This document shows, piece after piece, positions 1 to 5,154 of a stretch of DNA of 6,709 nucleotides (positions are counted from its first letter, which is position 1; each line of letters begins with the position of its first letter). The DNA lies in the NCBI GenBank assembly GCA_946623915.1, contig CAMORQ010000108.1, positions 1 to 6,709 on the forward strand, given 5' to 3'. This stretch comes from an uncultured Coriobacteriaceae bacterium. GTDB taxonomy: Bacteria > Actinomycetota > Coriobacteriia > Coriobacteriales > Eggerthellaceae. The notes under the pieces were generated by a model, which had not been told where the DNA came from, searched no databases, and was given only the letters and a program-made list of their open reading frames with translations. The position numbers were made by a program, and so were the translations under genes.

Positions 1-790
1 GGTAGAAAAACCATTTCAGCGGATGGCGCCCTCGCGTGCCGTTATAGGAAAAGACGAGCGGGATGACCGCTGTGTTGCCAAAGACGTAATACAGTAGATA
101 CGGCAGGTTCGCCCCGTTGGCGCTTTCGGCCACCCCTTTTGCCAGCGCCGGTCCCACACCGAGTGCGCCAAAGACCAACGGAAGCAAAACCGCGAGTATG
201 GTGCCAAAGCGTGAACCACGGCCGCGGTAGAACAGCAACACAACAGCAGGTCCGATGATCCCCCAATCGCAGAAAGCGCTGACCCACAGCAGCACGCCGG
301 CGACCACGATGCGCAACAGAGAATCGCTCACGTGATCATAGGCCCACAGCAGTACAAGTCCTATGAGCAGCGTGAACAACACGTTGCCTTTATGCCCCAA
401 AAACAACCAAAAGGGTGCTTCCGAAACAAGCGCGAACACAGCCAAGCGCATACCGTATCGCCTTATGTCCGACGTATGGATATAGCCCTCGACAAGCAAA
501 AACGCCATGACAGGAAACGTGATGCCCCCGAGGCCGATGAGAACGCATTGGGCTTCGAAGGGCAAGTGGGGGTAGAATATCAGCCCCGCATGGTCACACG
601 TCATGGCTACAATGGCCACGAGTTTCAACCAGAACGAAGAGACGCCCCGCCCCCCAGCAAGTGGCCAGGAAAAAGATGAGGAGTTCGCAGAAAGCGTTGC
701 GCCCATCGGTGGGTTTGATGACAGGCTTGCTTCAGTTTGCCCCGAAGGGCCCATCGGAGTGGCTGTGGACTGTGTTTCTTCGTTTTGCAT
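1..790 (-). CDS. TraX-family polytopic membrane protein (3' end beyond the window)
   Basis: Read leftward from ATG at 790-788, this frame stays open for 263 codons to the window edge, so the C-terminus is missing. Residues 1-50 are a Ser/Thr/Pro/Gly-rich, probably disordered tail. From about residue 51 the family pattern appears: FWLKLVAIVAMTCDHAGLIF, then a hydrophobic stretch GGITFPVMAFLLVEGYIHT (about 89-106), RRYGMRLAVFALVSEAPFW (about 110-128), NVLFTLLIGLVLLW (about 136-149), further helices, and SYNGTRGRHPLKWFFY at the end of the visible part. The DH, FPxxAFLLVEGY, SExPF, FTLLIGL and YNGxRG signatures are those of TraX (PF05857). That family is named after the F-pilin N-acetylation protein but is widespread in bacteria without conjugation genes, so the role here is unknown. 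The start is the first Met in frame after a stop at 866-868. There is no clear Shine-Dalgarno; a -10-like box lies 7 bases upstream. The protein should sit in the cytoplasmic membrane. Confidence 0.88.
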   Translation of the reverse strand, partial: MQNEETQSTATPMGPSGQTEASLSSNPPMGATLSANSSSFSWPLAGGRGVSSFWLKLVAIVAMTCDHAGLIFYPHLPFEAQCVLIGLGGITFPVMAFLLVEGYIHTSDIRRYGMRLAVFALVSEAPFWLFLGHKGNVLFTLLIGLVLLWAYDHVSDSLLRIVVAGVLLWVSAFCDWGIIGPAVVLLFYRGRGSRFGTILAVLLPLVFGALGVGPALAKGVAESANGANLPYLLYYVFGNTAVIPLVFSYNGTRGRHPLKWFFY

Positions 791-803
791 GAGCAATAGG
801 ATA
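791..803 (-). promoter_or_regulatory. Candidate -10 box for the TraX-family gene, leaderless
   Basis: On the - strand TATCCT (803-798) is followed by 7 bases and then ATG at 790. Transcription would begin at or next to the start codon, and no ribosome-binding site is present in the gap. No convincing -35 hexamer is visible at 16-18 bp spacing, so the call rests on the -10 match and its position. Confidence 0.4.
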
Positions 804-816
804 CCGAATTGTTGCG

Positions 817-825
817 TGGTACACT
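817..825 (+). promoter_or_regulatory. Candidate extended -10 promoter for the NusG domain II gene
   Basis: The sequence TGGTACACT is an extended -10 element (TGn followed by TACACT, 4 of 6 matches to TATAAT). The same TACACT hexamer with a TGn extension precedes apbE. Initiation near 832 would give a leader of about 45 bases carrying the AGGA ribosome-binding site at 868-871, 5 bases before the ATG at 877. No clear -35 is seen. The element lies back to back with the proposed TraX-family promoter. Confidence 0.4.
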
Positions 826-876
826 GCGGAGAACACACGACATGTTGACCCCGCCAAACAACCTGCTAGGAACACC

Positions 877-1377
877 ATGGCAAACCAGGAAAACGAAACG
901 AACACCAGCGCCTCGGCGCCAAAACAGGCCCCAGCGAAAGGCCAAATGAGCAAAGGAAGCATTTACCTGATTGTTGGTGTGCTTGCCGTAGCGTTGCTTG
1001 TTACGCTAGGCATGCAGATAGCGCGCGGAGGCCTGGCCTCCGATACCCCTGCGGTGAAAATCACTTCCTACGGCGAAGTGGTCGCCGCATTACCGCTCGA
1101 TACCGACCATCGCCAAACCATCGAATGCGACGAAGGCGTGAACACGGTAGTCGTTGAAGGCGGCACCGTGCATATAGAAGACGCCGACTGCGCAGGAGGT
1201 GACTGCATGCGCCAGGGAACCATAACCGAAAGCGGGCAGCTGCTTGTGTGCCTGCCGCATCAGCTGATCGTCGAAATCGTGCCTGCCGAACGCAGCCAGT
1301 TCCGGGATCCATCGGTATACACGGGCAACGAGCAGGTGGGCTCGGGCGAGAGTTCTTTAGACGTCGTTTCCCGCTAG
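877..1377 (+). CDS. Membrane-anchored NusG domain II-containing protein
   Basis: This is a 166-residue protein with a polar Ala/Pro/Thr-rich N-terminus (1-26), one membrane segment (about 28-48, YLIVGVLAVALLVTLGMQIA) and an extracytoplasmic domain. The domain carries the NusG domain II (PF07009) pattern: ALPLDTDH at 71-78, then VNTVVVEGGTVHIEDADCAGGDCMRQG and GQLLVCLPHQLIVEI. Four cysteines (84, 105, 110, 125) are present, and the DC-C-G-CLPH motif is the family hallmark. Stand-alone proteins of this type are anchored outside the membrane and in many anaerobes lie beside a Gx/heptaprenyl-synthase-like membrane protein and flavin-transfer genes. Their biochemical role is not settled, and they are not transcription factors despite the name. 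ATG at 877 has AGGA 5 bases upstream. The expected membrane partner is absent; the next 170 bases appear degenerate. Confidence 0.88.
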   Translation: MANQENETNTSASAPKQAPAKGQMSKGSIYLIVGVLAVALLVTLGMQIARGGLASDTPAVKITSYGEVVAALPLDTDHRQTIECDEGVNTVVVEGGTVHIEDADCAGGDCMRQGTITESGQLLVCLPHQLIVEIVPAERSQFRDPSVYTGNEQVGSGESSLDVVSR

Positions 1378-1546
1378 GTTGCGCGGGTTACGCAAATCGA
1401 ATCGAAGCAGGCACGTTGACGACGAAGCGGTCGCCGATTCCACGACCGTCCAGGCCGCCGCACTCTCAGCCCGCTGACCATCTTGGTGAAGGGGACAACT
1501 TGCAGGCCTTGCGGCATTAGCCCTAGCGACCCCGGTGTTCGGATAG
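1378..1546 (+). pseudogene. Degenerate spacer with a possible scrambled signal-peptide remnant
   Basis: No intact gene is visible between the NusG domain II stop and the flavoprotein fragment. Two pieces in different frames resemble the hydrophobic part of a secretion signal: LVKGTT (1483-1500) followed, after one out-of-frame base, by AGLAALALATPVFG (1502-1543) and a TAG stop at 1544-1546. A LSAR tetrapeptide in the second frame (1466-1477) could be a damaged twin-arginine motif. Secreted flavoproteins of this family in Coriobacteriia usually carry Tat signals of the form SRRxFLKG followed by an Ala/Leu-rich stretch. The pieces may therefore be the broken start of the downstream pseudogene, with the FAD-binding domain deleted between them and about 1550. 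This is inference from short matches; the region may simply be non-coding. Confidence 0.3.
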
Positions 1547-2557
1547 AAGTTAGTATCTATTAACTCGACTAATGATGCCTACAAGGCTAACCCCGAAGGC
1601 TACTTCGACACTATCAAGGATCGCGGAGTAGACCTGCACCTGAACACCAAGGCCGAGAAAATCCTGACTGACGGTGGCGTTGCCATTGGCGTCGAAGCCA
1701 CCGACGGCGACGGAAACAAACTCACCGTCTATGCCGACTCCGTTGTCATTGCCACGGGCGGGTTCGGTGCGAACAACGACATGATTAAAGAGCTGAAGCC
1801 TGAAATCGACGGCTACGTGACCACCAATGCGCCGGGTATCCAGGGCGAAGGCATCGTCATGGCCCAGGAAGCGGGCGCCGATGTGGTCGACATGGACCAG
1901 ATTCAGCTGCATCCGACCGTCCACGTGCAGGACGGCGCTGCCAGCCTGATCACCGAAGGTCTGCGTGGCGACGGCGCCATTCTGGTTAACCAGGAAGGCA
2001 AGCGTTTCTTCGACGAAGTGTCCACGCGCGACAAAGTGTCTGCTGCCGAAAACGAGCAGACGGGTGGATTTGCCTGGCTGATTGTGGACCAGAAGATGCT
2101 TGATGCTTCGAACGTCATCAAGGGCTACGTTGACAAGGGCTGGACGGTTACCGGCGAAACCGCCGAGGACCTGGCCACCGAAATGGATGTCGATCCGGCA
2201 GCTTTGGCAGAAACCATCGAAACCTGGAATGGTTACGTGGCGGAAAAGAACGACCCCGACTTCGGGCGTACGTCTTTTGCCGAGCCGCTGGAGGGTCCCT
2301 ACTATGCACTGACTGTGCAGCCAGGCATCCACCACACCATGGGAGGCACCAAGATCAACAGCGATGCTGAAGTTGTGGACACTGCGGGCAACGTCATCCC
2401 CGGCCTGTTCGCTGCGGGTGAAGTGACCGGCGGCGTGCATGGTGCCAACCGCCTCGGTGGGAACGCGGTGGCAGACTTCAACATTTTCGGGCGTATTGCC
2501 GGACAAGGCGCCGCCGACTACTCCGAAGAGGTTGGCGAACTGGCTGCTGCTGCATAA
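1547..2557 (+). pseudogene. Truncated FAD-dependent fumarate-reductase-like flavoprotein (N-terminal part lost)
   Basis: The frame opens after a stop at 1544-1546 and has no in-frame ATG until 1781, which lies well inside a conserved region. Conserved blocks are: GVDLHLNTKAEKIL and SVVIATGGFGANNDM before 1785, TNAPGIQGEG, MDQIQLHPT (His at 1910), ITEGLRGDGAILVN, STRDKVSAA (Arg at 2027), GIHHTMGG (2324-2347) and GEVTGGVHGANRLGG (2417-2461). These match the C-terminal part of the flavocytochrome c/fumarate reductase/urocanate reductase family, including the His and Arg positions typical of its active site. Intact members are about 450-600 residues and begin with a GxGxxG dinucleotide-binding motif; that motif and roughly the first 200 residues are absent. 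Without them FAD cannot be held normally, so the fragment is almost certainly inactive. The remaining frame has no stops up to TAA at 2555-2557, so the deletion looks recent. A terminator follows at 2617. Confidence 0.9.
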
Positions 2558-2616
2558 TGGCTCGAGTCGAATTGTTGCCGTAGTGTTCGGTTGACACAGA
2601 CGAAAGCGAAGTCGTT

Positions 2617-2653
2617 GCAGGTGTCTGCGTGTTTGCAGGCACCTGCTGTTTTT
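2617..2653 (+). terminator. Strong intrinsic terminator after the flavoprotein remnant
   Basis: GCAGGTGTCTGC (2617-2628) pairs with GCAGGCACCTGC (2635-2646) as a 12-bp stem with a single G-U pair. The loop is GTGTTT, and the T-rich tract TGTTTTT (2647-2653) follows directly. It lies 59 bases after the flavoprotein stop and insulates apbE from upstream transcription. Confidence 0.87.
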
Positions 2654-2709
2654 GGTGCTAAATGTGCACATGCTTCAATCAGGGTCGCAGCCGCGGCCGA
2701 ATCTTCATT

Positions 2710-2718
2710 TGATACACT
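2710..2718 (+). promoter_or_regulatory. Extended -10 promoter for apbE, leaderless
   Basis: TGATACACT is an extended -10 element (TGn plus TACACT at 2713-2718). Only 6 bases (GACGTT) separate it from the ATG at 2725, and no Shine-Dalgarno is present, so the transcript should start at or beside the start codon. No clear -35 hexamer is visible, which is common with extended -10 promoters. It is the first promoter-like element after the terminator ending at 2653. Confidence 0.5.
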
Positions 2719-2724
2719 GACGTT

Positions 2725-3708
2725 ATGCAGGGCGGTTTGCACACACGGGTATTTCGGGCGTTCAACACGGTGAACGCGGTTTCAGCTGTCAGTAGGGATA
2801 AGGCGTTGGCAGATGCTGCGTTCGATGTGGTCGAACAGCGCTGTGCAGCCTACGAGCGCCTGTTCAGCCATACCCTGCCCGGCAGCAGTTTGTCGCGCGT
2901 GAACCAGGCGGCGGGCGCACCCGTCGAGGTGGAGCTCGAACTTGCCGAACTGGTAAAACAGGCTCTGGGCTACTGCTCCGCCACCGACGGTATGTTTGAC
3001 ATTACCATGGGCCCGGTGGTGGCGCTGTGGGATTTTCATCAGGGTGATCAGCAGCTAGAGCAAAACGCGGAAGCGCGAAAGGTGCATGTTCCGTCGTCCG
3101 AAAGCCTGACCGAAGCGCTTACCCATGTCAGCTGGCGAGGCGTCCACGTGGCAGATCGGACAATCCGGCTCGACGACCCCGAAGCCCGCATCGTGCTCGG
3201 CGGTGTGGCGAAAGGCTATATTGCCGACGGCCTGGTGCGGCTGATGAAGGAGTGCGGTGTTGTTCACGGTATAGTGAACCTCGGTGGCAATGTGGCCGTG
3301 TTTGGGGGGAAACCCGATGGCTCGCCCTGGAACGTGGGGCTGCGCGTGCCGCGTTCGAGCGCCAAAGCAGAAGAGCAGTCATTCGGCGTCGTTGGCCTAA
3401 CGGATGGCTCGGTGGTCACATCGGGGATCTACGAGCGCTGCTTCACGGCGCCCGACGGCACGTTCTACCACCACATTCTCGATCCGTGCATCGGCATGCC
3501 GGCCGAAACCGACCTAGCGTCGGTGTCGTTGGTCAGCGAACTGTCCCTCGACGGGGACGGCTACACTACGGCGCTTGTCGTCATGGGACTCGAGCGTGCT
3601 CACTCGTTCGTCGAGCATCTTCCTGGTTGCGAGGCGGTGTTTGTAACGCGCGACAACCAGGTGTATGCCACAAGCGGCATCGGCCGAGATGTGCCTTTCA
3701 GCATGTGA
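2725..3708 (+). CDS. apbE: FAD:protein FMN transferase (ApbE)
   Basis: The 327-residue protein is of normal length and has the full ApbE signature. It shows AFNTVNAVSAV (12-22), SLSRVN (55-60), TDGMFDITMGPVVALWDF (87-104), LGGVAKGYIADGL (158-170), GIVNLGGNVAVFGGKPDG (182-199), DGSVVTSGIYER (227-238), HHILDPCIGMPA (249-260) and DGDGYTTALVVMG (276-288). The GGVAKGYIAD, ILDP and TTAL blocks form the FAD and Mg2+ site. ApbE splits FAD and attaches FMN covalently to a Thr or Ser of partner flavoproteins. No signal peptide or lipobox is visible, so this copy is predicted to be cytoplasmic, although many ApbE proteins are exported lipoproteins. It is preceded by a terminator and its own promoter, so it is transcribed separately from the flavoprotein remnant. 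The remnant lacks an FMN-attachment domain, so the substrate must be encoded elsewhere. ATG at 2725 fits the family N-terminus; GATTAT just past the stop already belongs to another gene remnant. Confidence 0.95.
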   Translation: MQGGLHTRVFRAFNTVNAVSAVSRDKALADAAFDVVEQRCAAYERLFSHTLPGSSLSRVNQAAGAPVEVELELAELVKQALGYCSATDGMFDITMGPVVALWDFHQGDQQLEQNAEARKVHVPSSESLTEALTHVSWRGVHVADRTIRLDDPEARIVLGGVAKGYIADGLVRLMKECGVVHGIVNLGGNVAVFGGKPDGSPWNVGLRVPRSSAKAEEQSFGVVGLTDGSVVTSGIYERCFTAPDGTFYHHILDPCIGMPAETDLASVSLVSELSLDGDGYTTALVVMGLERAHSFVEHLPGCEAVFVTRDNQVYATSGIGRDVPFSM

Positions 3709-4143
3709 TTATGCCGAAGTATATTCGTCTGTGGATGCGTATTTCGCCGACTTGGATAGAATCGGTCAGGTGGTGAAGGACCAGATAGGCTACGTGCCGT
3801 GCTTCATCCGTTTGCCGGGAGGTTCGCCAACGCCATTTCCGCCGACTATTCTTCTGGCATCATGTCTACACTTGTTGAAGAGGTCCAGGCTCGTGGCTAT
3901 CAGTACTACGACTGGGATGTTTCCTTTGGCGATGGCGCCGAGCACACGGCCGAGGAAATGGTGGGTTACGTGAAAGAGGGCACGTTGGATACCAACATCG
4001 TGCTTTTGTGCCACGACTCGGCCGCCAAGCAGACAACCGTAGAAGCGCTGCCCGAGGTCATCGAATACTACCAGGGCCTAGGCTACACGTTCGAAGCCAT
4101 TGACCGCACCACCTGGACCCCTCACCACGGCGTGAGCAATTAG
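3707..4143 (+). pseudogene. Truncated and frameshifted polysaccharide deacetylase (NodB domain)
   Basis: Two overlapping frames together give the C-terminal half of a NodB-type deacetylase. The first (3707-3826) reads DYAEVYSSVDAYFADLD and then FIRLPGGS. The second (from 3827) reads NAISADYSSGIMSTLVEE, GYQYYDWDVSFGDG, NIVLLCHDSAAKQTTVEALP and HHGVSN before TAG at 4141-4143. RxPGG, DWDV and the His-Asp of LCHDS are conserved motifs of the family. A single missing base between 3826 and 3827 would restore PGGSSNAIS, the expected sequence. The 5' half, with the catalytic TFDDGP and the HxxxH metal site, is absent; homology begins exactly at the apbE stop codon, which overlaps the first GAT. There is no start codon or ribosome-binding site. 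Intact relatives remove acetyl groups from peptidoglycan or other surface glycans; this copy cannot. Confidence 0.86.
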
Positions 4144-4184
4144 GTGGCAAAACCTGAATTCGTAGGTCGTCTTTGTTGCGTAAC

Positions 4185-4247
4185 GGCACGGGGATAAGGT
4201 GGAGGTCGGCCTCTGGTTGCCCTGTTGCGGGGGAACAAACCCGTGCC
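4185..4247. repeat. Nested inverted repeats forming a possible stem-branched structure
   Basis: GGCACGGG (4185-4192) is perfectly complementary to CCCGTGCC (4240-4247). Inside the 47-base interval lies GAGG-TCGG-CCTC (4202-4213, extendable by two G-U pairs) and a weaker TGTT/AACA pair (4223-4226 with 4234-4237). As RNA this could fold into a closing stem with one or two inner hairpins. No T-tract follows, so it is not a standard terminator. I do not recognise a known riboswitch or small RNA class. It lies upstream of the proposed start of the protease transcript, so it would be operator-like, part of a read-through transcript, or a separate RNA. Confidence 0.4.
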
Positions 4248-4271
4248 CTATCTCTCTGATTCATGGATAGG
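4247..4271. repeat. Short inverted repeat next to the protease promoter
   Basis: CCTATC (4247-4252) and GATAGG (4266-4271) are perfect 6-base inverted repeats separated by 13 bases. They end 3 bases before the -10-like TATACT. The position suits a regulator binding site over the -35 region, and it abuts the larger inverted repeat at 4185-4247. Six-base arms can arise by chance. Confidence 0.28.
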
Positions 4272-4274
4272 CAC

Positions 4275-4280
4275 TATACT
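4275..4280 (+). promoter_or_regulatory. Candidate -10 box for the CPBP protease gene, leaderless
   Basis: TATACT matches the -10 consensus at 5 of 6 positions and is followed by 7 bases (TAGATTC) and GTG at 4288. No Shine-Dalgarno precedes the GTG, so a transcript starting at the start codon is the simplest reading. The -35 region is not recognisable. Confidence 0.47.
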
Positions 4281-4287
4281 TAGATTC

Positions 4288-5154
4288 GTGAAACACTTGC
4301 GCAGACAGTACCCGGTTATGTTCGCGATTGCTGCGGCCGCAGTTGCGGCACTGTGCTTTCGGCTGGTGCCGGAATCCGTTGTGTGGTTGCTTGCGGGCGC
4401 GGGAGTCGCACCAGAGTTATTCCTTGTGTTTCTGCAGACGTGTCTAGCCGCAGCGGCAATGGCAGCAATCTACGTGCTTTCGGGCGGGTTCTGCTTCGAT
4501 GCGCCCGACACTGCAAGCACTGATGGCCGAATTGTCTCCGATAAAGAATTTCCCATGCGCAGGGCGATGCTGATAGTGTTGGGGGTTGCGGCGATTGTCG
4601 GCGTTGCGAAAGTGCTTGTGCAGGGAAGCGGCTTTTCTGCGACGCCTGCGGCGTTGGCTATGTTCGTGGTTATGCTTGTTGCCACAGGCGTGTTCGAAGA
4701 AGTGCTTTTCAGGGGGCTGCTCTTCGAAGGTTTCGCGCGCTCGTTTGTGTCTGCAGGAACACGCGGCAACGCAGTGCTTACAGCGGCCATAGCGACTTCG
4801 GTGCTGTTCGGAATTCTGCATGTGTCGAGCGATCTGGGGTCGCTCTTCCGTGTGACGGCATATGTGGAGGCTGCAGCAAAAATCGCAGAGTGCGCCCTGT
4901 TTGGTATGATCATGTGTGCAATTAGCTTGCGTGTGCGCAGTATATGGCCCTGCGCAGCGCTGCATGCGATGTTCGACATTCTTTCCGAAACACCCATTTT
5001 TGCAACAACGGGTGTGCAGACGTCCACGTACCTTACAGGCTCACCTGCCGACTTGGCGGTTGTGGCGGGTGCGGCATTGCTGCTGGTGCTGCCCGCTAAG
5101 TGGGCGGCCGATTGCCTGAAGGCGACAGAGCTTCACGGTACAATAGCGCCATGA
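4288..5154 (+). CDS. CPBP-family intramembrane metalloprotease
   Basis: From GTG at 4288 the protein has 288 residues, starting with a basic MKHLRRQYP before the first membrane helix. The CPBP/Abi (Rce1-like, PF02517) motifs are clear: FEEVLFRGLLFEGFARS with Glu-Glu at 137-138 and Arg at 142, FGILH with His at 178, and CAALHAMFD with His at 226 and Asp at 230. About eight hydrophobic segments are present. Family members are membrane-embedded proteases; bacterial ones act in bacteriocin self-protection, peptide maturation or membrane protein turnover, and the substrate here cannot be read from the sequence. A TTG 21 codons upstream (4225) keeps the frame open, but the extra residues lie across the inverted repeat and promoter, so the GTG is preferred. 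The stop TGA (5152-5154) overlaps the ATG of the next gene (ATGA), suggesting translational coupling with the J-domain protein. Confidence 0.92.
   Translation: MKHLRRQYPVMFAIAAAAVAALCFRLVPESVVWLLAGAGVAPELFLVFLQTCLAAAAMAAIYVLSGGFCFDAPDTASTDGRIVSDKEFPMRRAMLIVLGVAAIVGVAKVLVQGSGFSATPAALAMFVVMLVATGVFEEVLFRGLLFEGFARSFVSAGTRGNAVLTAAIATSVLFGILHVSSDLGSLFRVTAYVEAAAKIAECALFGMIMCAISLRVRSIWPCAALHAMFDILSETPIFATTGVQTSTYLTGSPADLAVVAGAALLLVLPAKWAADCLKATELHGTIAP
5139..5144 (+). promoter_or_regulatory. Candidate internal -10 box for the J-domain gene, leaderless
   Basis: TACAAT (5 of 6 matches to the -10 consensus) lies in the last codons of the protease gene, 6 bases before the ATG at 5151. The spacing is the same as at apbE. 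It could give a separate transcript of the J-domain gene in addition to read-through from the protease. The -35 is weak: TTGCCT at 5112-5117 is about 21 bp away. Confidence 0.4.

Noticed and set aside
332..679. A 115-codon open frame on the + strand
   Set aside because: It is antisense to the TraX-family gene, its translation is low-complexity and charged with no family match, and it lacks a ribosome-binding site.
625..962. Two overlapping - strand frames of 76 and 106 codons
   Set aside because: They cross the divergent promoter region and the start of the NusG domain II gene in the wrong frames. The TraX-family frame explains the conserved protein sequence.
1550..2671. A 373-codon open frame on the - strand
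   Set aside because: It lies antisense to the clearly homologous flavoprotein remnant, has no recognisable domain, and runs through the terminator hairpin. It is a by-product of GC-rich codon use.
3800..3850. Programmed frameshifting in the deacetylase
   Set aside because: There is no slippery heptamer or downstream stimulator, and the gene lacks its 5' half and a start codon, so there is no function for recoding to rescue.
3799..4143. The second deacetylase frame as an independent small gene from GTG at 3799
   Set aside because: Its first residues are an out-of-frame reading of the conserved RLPGG region and no ribosome-binding site precedes it. It is better explained as the 3' part of a frameshifted pseudogene.
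4225..4287. TTG at 4225 as the protease start
   Set aside because: The added 21 residues overlap an inverted repeat and the -10 box, and the nearest purine-rich stretch (about 4200-4205) is too far upstream. GTG at 4288 gives a natural membrane-protein N-terminus.
4444..5027. - strand frames of 173 and 185 codons
   Set aside because: Both are shadows of the CPBP protease gene; their His/Cys/Arg-rich translations reflect reversed Ala/Leu/Val codons.
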